In this document: positions 7,627 to 16,608 of the stretch, piece by piece
How positions within the stretch are numbered: position 1 is the first letter of the stretch
Layout of the letters: each line of letters begins with the position of its first letter
Assembly (NCBI RefSeq): GCF_022414535.1
Contig: NZ_JADWYM010000017.1
Coordinates: 1 to 64,000, forward strand
DNA length: 64,000 nucleotides
DNA from: Streptomyces sp. MUM 2J
GTDB lineage: Bacteria > Actinomycetota > Actinomycetes > Streptomycetales > Streptomycetaceae
Direction of reading: 5' to 3'
Made by a program: the position numbers and the translations under genes
Notes under the pieces: generated by a model
The model's database searches: none
What the model saw: the letters and a program-made list of their open reading frames with translations, nothing else
Told to the model about the DNA's origin: nothing

Positions 7627-9825
7627 TCAGCCCGCCGTCTCCCCGCCCTTCCGGGTACGGGAGGCGGTGGGTTCGCGCGTTCCGGCACCTGTGCGGCCGT
7701 GCGGCCCACGTGGTGCCGGAAGCCCGTCCAGGGAACGCTCCCGCCCCAGCGCGCGGGCGACGGCCGCCTCGTGTCCCAGCAGCCGGCCCCGCCCCACGCA
7801 CTCCTCGTACCGTTCGTCGCCGAGCCGGCCCCGGGCCGCCTTCTCGCACAACTCGTGCGGGACGTTGAAGTGGGCCGAGCCGAACAGCGGCAGCCCCACC
7901 GAAGGCCACATGCGGCTCGCCGCGCCCTGCAGGACGGCGGCCTCCACCGGATCGCCCTCCGCGACCGTCACCAGGGCCAGCAGCTCCACGGCCAGCACCG
8001 AGCCCAGCAGATCGCGGAAACCGTGCGCGTCGGACAGGCACGCGCTGAGCAGGGTGCGGGCGCGCCCCAGCTCGCCCTCGGCCCACGCCGCGTACCCCAG
8101 CACGAACAGGGCGTACGCCCGAGCCCACCGCTCCCCGTGGTCGTCGCACGTACGGCGCACGCCCTCGCACAGTCGCACCGCCTCCGGCAGGTCCCCCAGG
8201 AACGCCCGCGCCATCGCCAGCTCGACCTGCCCCATGAGCACGTTGCTGTTCAGCTCGCCGATCTCCCGGTAGCGCTCCAGCGCCGAGCGCAGCAGCGTCT
8301 CCGCACGGCCCATGTCGTCGCGGACCAGCGCCAGGCAGCCGGAGCGGTGCTCGGCGTACGCGGCGGCGGTGGGGTTGGCGAAGTGCTCGGCCCCGTCCCG
8401 GCACGCGGTGAGCGCCGCCAGCGCGGGCACCGTGTCACCCTGCAGGATCGCCACGTAACCCAGCACCCACAGCGCTTTCAGCCGCGACTGTTCGTTGGCC
8501 GTCCGCTCCGCCTCCAGCCCGACGCTGCGCTCCAGCCAGTAGCGTCCCTCGGGCAGCCGGCCGCAGCCCACCCACACGAACCACAGCGAACCCGCCAGGT
8601 ACTGGCCCAGATGTGCCTCGCCCGGGTCCGACAGGCAGTGCTCCAGTGCGCTCCGGAGGTTGGGCAGCTCCGTCTCGACGCGCGCGGCCACCTCCGCCTG
8701 CCGCGGCGAGAACCAGTCCAGCTCGCACCAGGTGGCCAGACCGACGTACCAGTCGCGGTGCCGGCTCCGCAGCCGCGCCGCGTCCCCGGTGGCCTCCAGC
8801 CAGTCGGCGCCGTACGCCCGGATCGTGTCCAGCATGCGGTAGCGCACGCCCGCCGGGGTGCCGACGCGGGTGACCACCGACTGGGCGATCAGCTCCGCCA
8901 GCACCTCCAGCACATCGTCGGCGTGGAGTCCGTGCCCACTGCACACGTACTCCACGGCCTCCAGGTCGAACTGCCCGGCGAACACCGACAGGCGGGCCCA
9001 CAGCATCCGCTCCGCAGGGGTGCACAACTCGTGGCTCCAGCCGATCGCCGTGCGCAGCGCCCGATGGCGCGGCAGGGCGTCCCGCACCCCGCCCGCCAGC
9101 AGCCGGAACCGGTCGTCGACCCGCTCCAGCAGCTGCCGCGGCGACAGGGCCCGCAGCCGCCCCGCCGCCAGCTCGACCGACAGCGGGATCCCGTCCAGGC
9201 GCCGGCACAACTCGCGCACGTCGGCATCGTCGGCGACCGTCACCCCCTGTCCGCGGGCCCGTTCGGCGAAGAGTTCCACCGCCTCGTCCTCGGCGAGCGG
9301 CGCGAGCGGGAACAGCCGCTCGCCCGCCAGCCGCAGCGGGCACCGCCCCACGGCCAGCACCCTCAGCTCCGGCAGCCGGCCCAGCAGGTCCGCCACCAGC
9401 TCCGCGCACGCCTGTGCCAGGTGCTCGAACCCGTCGACGACCAGCAGCAGTTCGCGGCCGGCGAGATGCGCGCGCAGCGCCTCGCGGGGGTGCCGTGCGG
9501 TCTGGTCGGTCAGCCCCAGCGCCTCCACGACCGCGTGGTCGACGAACTCCGGGTCGCGCAGCGGCGCCAGCTCCACCCTCCTCCAGCCCCCGCTCGCCGC
9601 CCGTCCCGAGGAGTCCGCCCCGCGCGCCCGTGCCCCCCAGGCCGCGGCGGCGCGTGCCGCCAGGCGCGACTTGCCGATCCCGCCCGGGCCGGTGACGGTC
9701 ACCAGCCGCGCCGCGTCCAGGGCACGGGCCAGTCCGCGCAGCTCGGTCGACCGCCCCACGAACGCGTCGGGTTCCAGAGGCAGGTCGCCGTCCGGGGCGG
9801 CACCGCGGCGCTGATGGTCTCGCAT
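7627..9825 (-). CDS. AfsR-like signal-transduction NTPase with TPR-type repeats, no DNA-binding domain
   Basis: 732 residues. An N-terminal tag (AFVGRSTEL) leads into a STAND/NB-ARC NTPase: Walker A GPGGIGKS (46-53), Walker B LLLVVDGFEH (Asp132), then the GIPLSVELAAGRL winged-helix signature. Residues from about 400 to 690 are helical TPR-like repeats. This is the architecture of the C-terminal part of AfsR/SARP and LAL regulators, but I see no OmpR-type or LuxR-type DNA-binding domain at either end, so it probably signals through a partner. The ATG at 9825 has no Shine-Dalgarno; a promoter lies so close that a leaderless transcript is likely. A TTG 13 codons upstream is the alternative start. 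Confidence 0.8.
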   Translation of the reverse strand: MRDHQRRGAAPDGDLPLEPDAFVGRSTELRGLARALDAARLVTVTGPGGIGKSRLAARAAAAWGARARGADSSGRAASGGWRRVELAPLRDPEFVDHAVVEALGLTDQTARHPREALRAHLAGRELLLVVDGFEHLAQACAELVADLLGRLPELRVLAVGRCPLRLAGERLFPLAPLAEDEAVELFAERARGQGVTVADDADVRELCRRLDGIPLSVELAAGRLRALSPRQLLERVDDRFRLLAGGVRDALPRHRALRTAIGWSHELCTPAERMLWARLSVFAGQFDLEAVEYVCSGHGLHADDVLEVLAELIAQSVVTRVGTPAGVRYRMLDTIRAYGADWLEATGDAARLRSRHRDWYVGLATWCELDWFSPRQAEVAARVETELPNLRSALEHCLSDPGEAHLGQYLAGSLWFVWVGCGRLPEGRYWLERSVGLEAERTANEQSRLKALWVLGYVAILQGDTVPALAALTACRDGAEHFANPTAAAYAEHRSGCLALVRDDMGRAETLLRSALERYREIGELNSNVLMGQVELAMARAFLGDLPEAVRLCEGVRRTCDDHGERWARAYALFVLGYAAWAEGELGRARTLLSACLSDAHGFRDLLGSVLAVELLALVTVAEGDPVEAAVLQGAASRMWPSVGLPLFGSAHFNVPHELCEKAARGRLGDERYEECVGRGRLLGHEAAVARALGRERSLDGLPAPRGPHGRTGAGTREPTASRTRKGGETAG

Positions 9826-9834
9826 GGAACACGG

Positions 9835-9865
9835 AGCGTACTGAACCGTGTTCAGTCCGTACAAT
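9835..9865 (-). promoter_or_regulatory. Leaderless promoter of the AfsR-like gene with inverted-repeat operator
   Basis: On the minus strand TTGTAC (9865-9860) and TACGCT (9840-9835) form a -35/-10 pair with an 18-base spacer, ending 9 bases before the ATG at 9825. The spacer holds a perfect 7-3-7 inverted repeat, ACTGAAC-CGT-GTTCAGT (plus strand 9840-9856), which also touches the -10 box. A protein bound there would block the polymerase. The regulator is unknown; autoregulation through a partner protein is possible. Confidence 0.55.
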
Positions 9866-9975
9866 CGGCTCCGGTGCTCCCGCCCGCCCCGGCCTCAATC
9901 CGGTACGGAGCCGCCGCCTTGTCGCGATAGGCTCGGGCCACTGTTTTCGATGTTCAGGCACGTTTCAGGGAGCGG

Positions 9976-10413
9976 GTGCACACGGTGTCGGGTGGAGAGG
10001 TTGCCGGGATCCTGGTGGCCGTCTTCTGGGCGATCCTGGTCTCCTTCCTCGCGGTGGCGCTCGCGAGGCTGGCCCAGACGCTCAGGGCGACCACCAAGCT
10101 CGTGGCGGACGTGACCGATCAGGCCGTCCCCCTGCTCTCCGACGCCTCCTCGGCGGTGCGCTCCGCGCAGACCCAGATCGACCGGGTCGACGCGATCGCC
10201 TCGGACGTCCAGGAGGTCACCTCGAACGCCTCCGCGCTGTCCACGACCGTGGCCTCCACCTTCGGCGGCCCCCTGGTCAAGGTCGCGGCGTTCGGCTACG
10301 GCGTCCGCCGTGCTCTCGGTGGGCGCAAGGAGGACGTGCCCGCCAAGTCGCCCCGGCGTACCGTGATCGTGGGCCGCACCGTCCCGCCCTCCCGGCGGGG
10401 CAAGCGGAAGTGA
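9976..10413 (+). CDS. DUF948 family membrane-associated protein
   Basis: 145 residues. One N-terminal hydrophobic segment (about 9-29, VAGILVAVFWAILVSFLAVALARL) is followed by a helical region with the low-complexity heptads typical of DUF948 (AQTLRATTKLVADVTDQAVPLLSDASSAVRSAQTQIDRVDAIASDVQEV), then a glycine-rich hydrophobic stretch and a basic tail ending RRGKRK. Its function is unknown; its position just upstream of alaS is conserved in actinobacteria to my knowledge. The GTG at 9976 is taken with AGGG 5 bases upstream; a GTG at 9985 is possible. It is 16 bases from the next gene and probably in one operon with it and alaS. Confidence 0.75.
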   Translation: MHTVSGGEVAGILVAVFWAILVSFLAVALARLAQTLRATTKLVADVTDQAVPLLSDASSAVRSAQTQIDRVDAIASDVQEVTSNASALSTTVASTFGGPLVKVAAFGYGVRRALGGRKEDVPAKSPRRTVIVGRTVPPSRRGKRK

Positions 10414-10429
10414 GGACTGAGACCGAGCG

Positions 10430-10774
10430 ATGTTCCGCCGTACGTTCTGGTTCAGCACGGGTGTCGCCGCCGGTGTGTGGGCCACCACCAAGGTCAACCG
10501 CAAGCTGAGGCAGCTCACGCCCGAGAGTCTGGCCGCCACCGCGGCCAACAAGGCGCTCGACGCCGGCCACCGGCTCAAGGACAAGGCGGTGGGCTTCGCC
10601 CTCGACGTCCGCGACAACATGGCCCAGCGGGAGTCCGAGCTCCAGGAGGCGCTCGGCATCGAAGGGAGCCCCCTGCCCGCACCCCGGCGGCACGCCGCCA
10701 TCGAGAACCACGACACGCAGCAGACCTACGTCGTCGAGACCACGACGGCGTACGACCGGAATGAGGACCACTGA
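10430..10774 (+). CDS. Small conserved hypothetical protein upstream of alaS
   Basis: 114 residues, no recognised catalytic motif. The N-terminus (MFRRTFWFSTGVAAGVWATTKVNRKL) is a short hydrophobic stretch bounded by basic residues, which may be a membrane anchor or amphipathic helix; the middle is helical and the tail charged. Its stop overlaps the alaS ATG by one base (TGATG), so it is translationally coupled to alaS. The DUF948 gene, this gene and alaS form an apparent operon. I do not assign a function. Confidence 0.7.
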   Translation: MFRRTFWFSTGVAAGVWATTKVNRKLRQLTPESLAATAANKALDAGHRLKDKAVGFALDVRDNMAQRESELQEALGIEGSPLPAPRRHAAIENHDTQQTYVVETTTAYDRNEDH

Positions 10775-13446
10775 TGGAGTCGGCTGAGATCCGCCGCCGC
10801 TGGCTGAGCTTCTTCGAGGAGCGCGGGCACACCGTCGTCCCTTCGGCGTCGCTCATCGCGGACGACCCGACTCTGCTTCTCGTCCCTGCCGGCATGGTGC
10901 CCTTCAAGCCCTACTTCCTGGGCGAGGTCAAGCCGCCGTTCCCGCGCGCCACCAGCGTGCAGAAGTGCGTGCGCACGCCCGACATCGAAGAGGTCGGCAA
11001 GACCACGCGGCACGGCACGTTCTTCCAGATGTGCGGCAACTTCTCCTTCGGCGACTACTTCAAGGAAGGCGCCATCGAGCTCGCCTGGGAGCTGCTCACC
11101 GGTCCCCAGGACAAGGGCGGTTACGGCCTCGACCCCGAGCGCCTGTGGATCACCGTCTACCAGGACGACGACGAGGCCGAGCGGATCTGGCACGAGGTCG
11201 TCGGCGTTCCCAAGGAGCGCATCCAGCGCCTGGGCATGAAGGACAACTACTGGTCCATGGGCGTTCCCGGCCCGTGCGGTCCCTGCTCCGAGATCAACTA
11301 CGACCGCGGCCCCGAGTTCGGCGCCGAGGGCGGTCCCGCCGTCAACGACGAGCGGTACGTGGAGATCTGGAACCTCGTCTTCATGCAGTTCGAGCGAGGC
11401 GAGGGCATCGGCAAGGACAACTTCGAGATCCTCGGGGACCTGCCGAGCAAGAACATCGACACGGGCCTCGGCCTGGAGCGCCTCGCCATGATTCTGCAGG
11501 GCGTGCAGAACATGTACGAGATCGACACCTCCATGGCCGTCATCGACAGGGCCACCGAGCTGACCGGGGTCCGCTACGGAGACGCCCACGGCTCGGACGT
11601 CTCCCTGCGCGTGGTCACCGACCACATGCGCACCGCCACCATGCTCATCGGCGACGGCGTGACGCCGGGCAACGAGGGCCGCGGCTACGTGCTGCGCCGC
11701 ATCATGCGCCGCGCCATCCGCAACATGCGCCTGCTGGGCGCGACCGGCCCGGTGGTCAAGGACCTCATCGACGTCGTCATCGCCATGATGGGCCAGCAGT
11801 ACCCCGAACTCATCACCGACCGCGAGCGCATCGAGAAGGTCGCCCTCGCCGAGGAAGCCGCCTTCCTCAAGACGCTGAAGGCCGGCACCAACATCCTCGA
11901 CACCGCCGTCACCGAGACCAGGGCCTCCGGCGGCACCGTGCTGCCCGGCGACAAGGCCTTCCTGCTCCACGACACCTGGGGCTTCCCGATCGACCTCACC
12001 CTGGAGATGGCCGCCGAGCAGGGCCTGTCCGTGGACGAGGACGGTTTCCGCCGCCTGATGAAGGAGCAGCGGGAGCGCGCCAAGGCCGACGCCCAGGCCA
12101 AGAAGACCGGCCACGCCGACCTCGGCGCCTACCGCGAGATCGCGGACGCCGCCGGCGAGACCGACTTCATCGGGTACGGCGACACCGAGGGCGAGTCCAC
12201 GGTCGTCGGCATCCTGGTCGACGGCGTGTCCTCGCCGGCCGCCACCGAGGGCGACGAGGTCGAGATCGTTCTCGACCGCACCCCGTTCTACGCCGAGGGC
12301 GGCGGCCAGATCGGCGACACCGGGAAGATCAAGGCCGACTCCGGTGCCGTCATCGAGATCCGCGACTGCCAGAAGCCGGTGCCGGGCGTCTACGTCCACA
12401 AGGGCGTCGTCCAGGTCGGCGAGGTCACCGTCGGTGCCAAGGCCCACGCCTCGATCGACTCCCGCCGCCGCAAGGCCATCGCCCGCGCCCACTCGGCCAC
12501 CCATCTCACCCACCAGGCCCTGCGTGACGCCCTGGGCCCGACGGCCGCGCAGGCGGGTTCCGAGAACCAGCCGGGCCGCTTCCGCTTCGACTTCGGTTCG
12601 CCGTCCGCCGTGCCGACGGCCGTGATGACCGACGTCGAGCAGAAGATCAACGAGGTGCTCGCCCGCGACCTCGACGTGACCGCCGAGGTCATGGGCATCG
12701 ACGACGCCCGCAAGCAGGGCGCCATCGCCGAGTTCGGCGAGAAGTACGGCGAGCGCGTCCGCGTCGTGACCATCGGCGACTTCTCCAAGGAGCTGTGCGG
12801 CGGCACCCATGTGCACAACACCGCCCAGCTGGGTCTGGTGAAGCTGCTGGGCGAGTCCTCCATCGGCTCGGGCGTCCGCCGTATCGAGGCCCTGGTCGGT
12901 GTGGACGCCTACACCTTCCTCGCGCGTGAGCACACGGTCGTCAACCAGCTGACCGAGCTGATCAAGGGCCGCCCGGAGGAACTGCCCGAGAAGATCTCCG
13001 GCATGCTCGCCAAGCTGAAGGACGCCGAGAAGGAGATCGAGCGGTTCCGCGCCGAGAAGGTGCTCCAGGCTGCCGCCGGTCTTGCGGAGTCCGCCCAGGA
13101 CGTGCAGGGCGTCGCCCTGGTCGCCGGCCGGGTCCCGGACGGCACCACCCCGGACGACCTGCGCAAGCTGGTCCTCGACGTGCGCGGCCGCATCCAGGGC
13201 GGACGCGCCGCCGTGGTGGCCCTGTTCACGGTGAACAACGGCAAGCCCCTGACGGTCGTCGCCACCAACGAGGCCGCCCGCGAGCGCGGCCTGAAGGCCG
13301 GCGACCTGGTCCGTACGGCCGCCAAGACCCTCGGCGGCGGCGGTGGCGGCAAGCCGGACGTCGCCCAGGGCGGTGGCCAGAACCCGGCCGCCGTGGGTGA
13401 CGCCGTCGACGCCGTCGAGCGGCTCGTGGCGGAAACGGCGAAGTGA
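10774..13446 (+). CDS. alaS: Alanine--tRNA ligase
   Basis: 890-residue class II synthetase with its full complement of domains. The catalytic domain occupies about 1-240 (RRRWLSFFEERGHTVVPSASL, FFQMCGNFSFGDYF, NIDTGLGLERLA). The editing domain holds the zinc motif HSATH (about 571-575) and the matching CGGTH (about 674-678), which remove mischarged serine and glycine. A C-terminal coiled coil and a Gly-rich DHHA1-type domain end the protein (GGGGGGKPDVAQGGG). The ATG overlaps the upstream stop by one base, and its own stop overlaps the ruvX start. Confidence 0.98.
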   Translation: MESAEIRRRWLSFFEERGHTVVPSASLIADDPTLLLVPAGMVPFKPYFLGEVKPPFPRATSVQKCVRTPDIEEVGKTTRHGTFFQMCGNFSFGDYFKEGAIELAWELLTGPQDKGGYGLDPERLWITVYQDDDEAERIWHEVVGVPKERIQRLGMKDNYWSMGVPGPCGPCSEINYDRGPEFGAEGGPAVNDERYVEIWNLVFMQFERGEGIGKDNFEILGDLPSKNIDTGLGLERLAMILQGVQNMYEIDTSMAVIDRATELTGVRYGDAHGSDVSLRVVTDHMRTATMLIGDGVTPGNEGRGYVLRRIMRRAIRNMRLLGATGPVVKDLIDVVIAMMGQQYPELITDRERIEKVALAEEAAFLKTLKAGTNILDTAVTETRASGGTVLPGDKAFLLHDTWGFPIDLTLEMAAEQGLSVDEDGFRRLMKEQRERAKADAQAKKTGHADLGAYREIADAAGETDFIGYGDTEGESTVVGILVDGVSSPAATEGDEVEIVLDRTPFYAEGGGQIGDTGKIKADSGAVIEIRDCQKPVPGVYVHKGVVQVGEVTVGAKAHASIDSRRRKAIARAHSATHLTHQALRDALGPTAAQAGSENQPGRFRFDFGSPSAVPTAVMTDVEQKINEVLARDLDVTAEVMGIDDARKQGAIAEFGEKYGERVRVVTIGDFSKELCGGTHVHNTAQLGLVKLLGESSIGSGVRRIEALVGVDAYTFLAREHTVVNQLTELIKGRPEELPEKISGMLAKLKDAEKEIERFRAEKVLQAAAGLAESAQDVQGVALVAGRVPDGTTPDDLRKLVLDVRGRIQGGRAAVVALFTVNNGKPLTVVATNEAARERGLKAGDLVRTAAKTLGGGGGGKPDVAQGGGQNPAAVGDAVDAVERLVAETAK

Positions 13447-13910
13447 TGCGCCGAGGCCGCCGACTCGCGATCGACGTCGGGGACGCCCGCATCGGGGTCG
13501 CCTCGTGCGACCCCGACGGGATCCTCGCCACCCCCGTGGAGACGGTGCCCGGCCGGGACGTCCCGGCCGCCCACCGCCGGCTGCGGCAACTGGTGGAGGA
13601 GTACGAGCCGATCGAGGTCGTCGTCGGGCTCCCCCGCTCCCTCAAGGGGGGCGAGGGCCCGGCCGCCGTCAAGGTCCGGGGCTTCGCCCAGGAGCTCGCC
13701 CGCACGGTCGCGCCCGTTCCGGTGCGGCTCGTCGACGAGCGCATGACGACCGTCACGGCCGGTCAGGGGCTGCGTGCCTCCGGTGTGAAGGCCAAGAAGG
13801 GCCGGTCGGTGATCGACCAGGCGGCGGCCGTGATCATCCTCCAGCAGGCGCTCGAATCCGAACGGGTGTCAGGCACAGCGCCGGGCGAGGGCGTCGAAGT
13901 GGTCATCTGA
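13446..13910 (+). CDS. ruvX: RuvX/YqgF family putative Holliday junction resolvase
   Basis: 154-residue RNase H-fold protein. Visible motifs are IDVGDARIGVA (first catalytic Asp), VVVGLPRSLKGGEG (the conserved Glu/Gly loop) and LVDERMTTV (catalytic Asp-Glu). The family is implicated in Holliday-junction resolution and in pre-16S rRNA 5' end maturation. The ATG overlaps the alaS stop (TGATG); a GTG three bases earlier is in frame. The alaS-ruvX-mltG order is conserved in actinobacteria. A strong hairpin follows at 13937-13963. Confidence 0.92.
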   Translation: MRRGRRLAIDVGDARIGVASCDPDGILATPVETVPGRDVPAAHRRLRQLVEEYEPIEVVVGLPRSLKGGEGPAAVKVRGFAQELARTVAPVPVRLVDERMTTVTAGQGLRASGVKAKKGRSVIDQAAAVIILQQALESERVSGTAPGEGVEVVI

Positions 13911-13936
13911 TCGCGATACGGTAACGTTCCGCGCGA

Positions 13937-13963
13937 TGCGGCGGTGTTCGAACAGCCGCCGCA
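13937..13963 (+). terminator. Hairpin between ruvX and mltG
   Basis: TGCGGCGG-TGTTC pairs with GAACA-(G)-CCGCCGCA, giving a 13-bp stem with one bulged G and a tight TTCG-type turn. It begins 27 bases past the ruvX stop, so it probably ends the alaS transcript in part. A second 8-bp hairpin (13994-14001 with 14014-14021) sits just before the mltG ribosome site and may influence its translation. Confidence 0.5.
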
Positions 13964-14031
13964 CAGAGAGAGGCGGAGCCGGAGCCGGCCCTGGAGCCGC
14001 GTGACCGCCGCCTCGCGGCTCTAGGGGATCG

Positions 14032-15780
14032 ATGACTGAGTATGGCCGGGGCCCGGGCTCCGAACCGTGGCATCCCGAGGACCCGGCGTACGGGGACGGT
14101 GGATGGGAAGGGCAGCAGGCCCACACGGGCCACCAGCCTGCCTACGGCGGCCAGCCGCAGTACTACCCGCAGCAGCCGCAGCAGGGGCAGCAGACCGGTT
14201 GGGACCAGCAGGGACAGCAGACGGGCTGGGATCAGCAGGGGCAGCAGACCGCTTGGGACCAGCACGCACAGCAGACCGGCTGGGATCAGCAGGGGCAGCA
14301 GACCGGCTGGGACCAGCACGCCCAGCAGACCGGTTGGGACCAGCGCTACCACGGCGGGCATGACCAGCAGCCCCACCACCAGGGCGGCTGGGACGGCACC
14401 GGCACGCACGCGCAGATGCCCTACCCGCCCGGTCCCGGCGATCCCTACGGGCAGGAGACCGCCTACGGCGGCGGGCAGCCCGACTTCTACCAGACCCCCG
14501 ACGCCTACCCCCCGCCCCAGCCGCCCACCCGCAGGCGCCCGGAGCCCGAGGCCCGGCCGGACTGGGACCCGGACCCGGAGCCGGACGAGCACGCCCTCTT
14601 CACGGACGGTGACGACGAGGACGACGGCCGCCCCGACAGCGAGCCGGAGGACCGGCGCGGACGCGCGGAGCGGCGGGGCAGGAGCGGGGGCAAGGGCAGG
14701 AAGCGCCGGAACGGCTTGGCCTGCCTGGTCGTGCTGCTGGTCTTCGGCGGTGGCCTCGGCGGCGTCAGCTACTTCGGCTACCAGTACTACAAGGAACGTT
14801 TCGGCGACGCGCCGGACTACGCGGGCGACGGCATCAGTGACACGGTGACGGTCGAGATCCCCAAGGGCGCGGGCGGCTACGACATCGGCCGCCGGCTGAA
14901 GGCGGCGGGCGTCGTCAAGAGCGTCGACGCCTTCGTCTCCGCGCAACAGCACAACCCCAAGGGCAACACCATCCAGGCCGGCGCCTACATCCTGCGCAAG
15001 CAGATGTCCGCGGCGAGCGCCGTCGCGATGATGCTCGACCCCAAGAGCCAGAACAACGTGCTGGTCACCCCGGGCGAGCGCAACGCCCACGTCTACACCG
15101 CCATCGACGACAAGCTCGGGCTCGCATCCGGCACGACCAAGAACGTCGCCCTGAAGCAGTACAAGAGTCTCGGACTGCCCGGCTGGGCCAACAACCACGA
15201 GGACATCAAGGACCCGCTGGAGGGCTTCCTCTACCCGGGCACCTATCCCGCGGCCAAGGGCATGAAGCCGGAGGCGATCCTGAAGTCCATGGTCTCCCGC
15301 GCCGACGAGGCCTACGGCAGGTACGACCTCGTGGCCAAGGCCAAGGAACTGAAACTGGACGACCCCCTCCAGGTCGTCACCGTCGCCAGCCTCGTCCAGG
15401 CCGAGGGCAAGACACACGACGACTACCGCAAGATGGCCGAGGTCGTCTACAACCGCCTCAAGCCGACGAACACCGAGACCAACCAGAAGCTCCAGTTCGA
15501 CTCGACCTACAACTACCTCAAGGGCGAGAGCAACATCCACATCTCCGAGAAGGAGATCAACAGCAACAAGGACCCGTACAACACGTACACCAGCAGGGGC
15601 CTGCCGCCCGGGCCCATCGGCAACCCGGGGGAGGACGCCATGAAGGCGACGCTGAACCCGACGCACGACGGCTGGCTCTACTTCGTGGCGACCGACGGCG
15701 AGCGCAACACCGAGTTCGCCAAGACCTACGCCGAGGCCCAGCGACTCAAGGACAAGTTCAATGACAGCACGGGCAACTGA
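14032..15780 (+). CDS. mltG: Endolytic transglycosylase MltG with long repeat-bearing N-terminus
   Basis: 582 residues. Residues 1-225 are a cytoplasmic, Gln/Gly/Pro/Asp-rich disordered region that includes six nine-residue repeats (52-105). One membrane segment follows (about 226-250, LACLVVLLVFGGGLGGVSYFGY), then a LysM-like part and the YceG/MltG catalytic domain, with VASLVQAEGK carrying the catalytic Glu and LQFDSTYNYL and SRGLPPGPIGNPG in the C-terminal part. MltG cleaves nascent glycan strands and sets their length. GGGGAT precedes the ATG. The end overlaps aroE by 20 bases. The catalytic domain is normal; the tail is far longer than in E. coli MltG (about 340 residues). Confidence 0.93.
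   Translation: MTEYGRGPGSEPWHPEDPAYGDGGWEGQQAHTGHQPAYGGQPQYYPQQPQQGQQTGWDQQGQQTGWDQQGQQTAWDQHAQQTGWDQQGQQTGWDQHAQQTGWDQRYHGGHDQQPHHQGGWDGTGTHAQMPYPPGPGDPYGQETAYGGGQPDFYQTPDAYPPPQPPTRRRPEPEARPDWDPDPEPDEHALFTDGDDEDDGRPDSEPEDRRGRAERRGRSGGKGRKRRNGLACLVVLLVFGGGLGGVSYFGYQYYKERFGDAPDYAGDGISDTVTVEIPKGAGGYDIGRRLKAAGVVKSVDAFVSAQQHNPKGNTIQAGAYILRKQMSAASAVAMMLDPKSQNNVLVTPGERNAHVYTAIDDKLGLASGTTKNVALKQYKSLGLPGWANNHEDIKDPLEGFLYPGTYPAAKGMKPEAILKSMVSRADEAYGRYDLVAKAKELKLDDPLQVVTVASLVQAEGKTHDDYRKMAEVVYNRLKPTNTETNQKLQFDSTYNYLKGESNIHISEKEINSNKDPYNTYTSRGLPPGPIGNPGEDAMKATLNPTHDGWLYFVATDGERNTEFAKTYAEAQRLKDKFNDSTGN
14185..14346 (+). repeat. Six tandem 27-bp repeats inside mltG
   Basis: The unit encodes GQQTGWDQ[Q/H], with variants AQQT and TAWD, six times at residues 52-105. 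The copies differ mainly at third positions and in the QG/HA alternation, which shows a two-unit higher-order pattern in the last four copies. It lies in the predicted disordered cytoplasmic tail. Confidence 0.9.
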
Positions 15781-16600
15781 CGCCCGCCGGGCCGCGGTCC
15801 TCGGCTCGCCGATCGCCCATTCCCTCTCGCCGGTCCTGCACCGCGCGGCCTACGCGGAGCTGGGCCTCGAAGGCTGGACGTACGACCGCTTCGAGGTCGA
15901 CGAGGCAGGACTGCCCGGCTTCGTGGACCGGCTCGGAGCCGAGTGGGCGGGGCTGTCGCTCACCATGCCGCTGAAGCGGGCAATCATCCCTCTGCTCGAC
16001 GAGATCAGCGGCACCGCCGCCTCCGTGGAGGCCGTCAACACGCTCGTCCTGACCGAGGACGGCCGCCGTGTCGGCGACAACACCGACATCCCCGGCATGG
16101 TGGCGGCGCTGCGCGAGCACGGCATCGACCAGGTCGACACGGCCGCCGTCCTCGGTGCCGGCGCCACCGCCTCCTCCGCGCTGGCCGCGCTGTCCCGCGT
16201 CTGCTCCGGCGAGGTCACGGTCTACGTCCGCAGCGGGGCCCGGGCCGCCGAGATGCGGCAGTGGGGCGAGCGGCTGGACGTCGAGGTCCGCACCGCCGAC
16301 TGGGCGGACGCGGCCGAGGCGCTGCGGGCGCCGCTGGTGATCGCCACGACCCCCGCCGGTACGACCGACGCCCTCGCCGCCGCCGTACCGGAACGCCCCG
16401 CGGCCCTCTTCGACGTGCTCTACGATCCCTGGCCCACCGGCCTCGCGGCCCGCTGGTCCATGTCCGGCGGGGCCGTCGTCGGCGGCCTGGACCTCCTGGT
16501 CCACCAGGCGGTCCTCCAGGTAGAGCAGATGACCGGGCGCTCACCGGCGCCGCTGGAGGCCATGCGCCGGGCCGGGGAGAAGGCGCTCGCCGACCGCTGA
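15761..16600 (+). CDS. aroE: Shikimate dehydrogenase
   Basis: 279 residues. The substrate-binding motif GSPIAHSLSPVLHRAAY is at about 13-29, the catalytic Lys is in LTMPLKRA, NTLV and GDNTDIPG carry the conserved Asn and Asp, and the nucleotide-binding loop is GAGATASSAL. It reduces 3-dehydroshikimate to shikimate with NADPH. It starts 20 bases inside mltG, so the two are cotranscribed, an actinobacterial arrangement that links cell-wall and aromatic genes. It is followed by a hairpin and then aroC. Confidence 0.95.
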   Translation: MTARATDARRAAVLGSPIAHSLSPVLHRAAYAELGLEGWTYDRFEVDEAGLPGFVDRLGAEWAGLSLTMPLKRAIIPLLDEISGTAASVEAVNTLVLTEDGRRVGDNTDIPGMVAALREHGIDQVDTAAVLGAGATASSALAALSRVCSGEVTVYVRSGARAAEMRQWGERLDVEVRTADWADAAEALRAPLVIATTPAGTTDALAAAVPERPAALFDVLYDPWPTGLAARWSMSGGAVVGGLDLLVHQAVLQVEQMTGRSPAPLEAMRRAGEKALADR

Positions 16601-16608
16601 GGCCGGTC

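Noticed and set aside
10726..12933. 735-codon open frame antisense to alaS
   Set aside because: Same GC-skew artefact; sequence is repetitive Val/Leu/Gly/Asp with no domain.
14185..14346. Regular repeats that might be read as a CRISPR-like array
   Set aside because: The 27-bp units have no spacers and stay in the mltG reading frame; they encode a peptide repeat.
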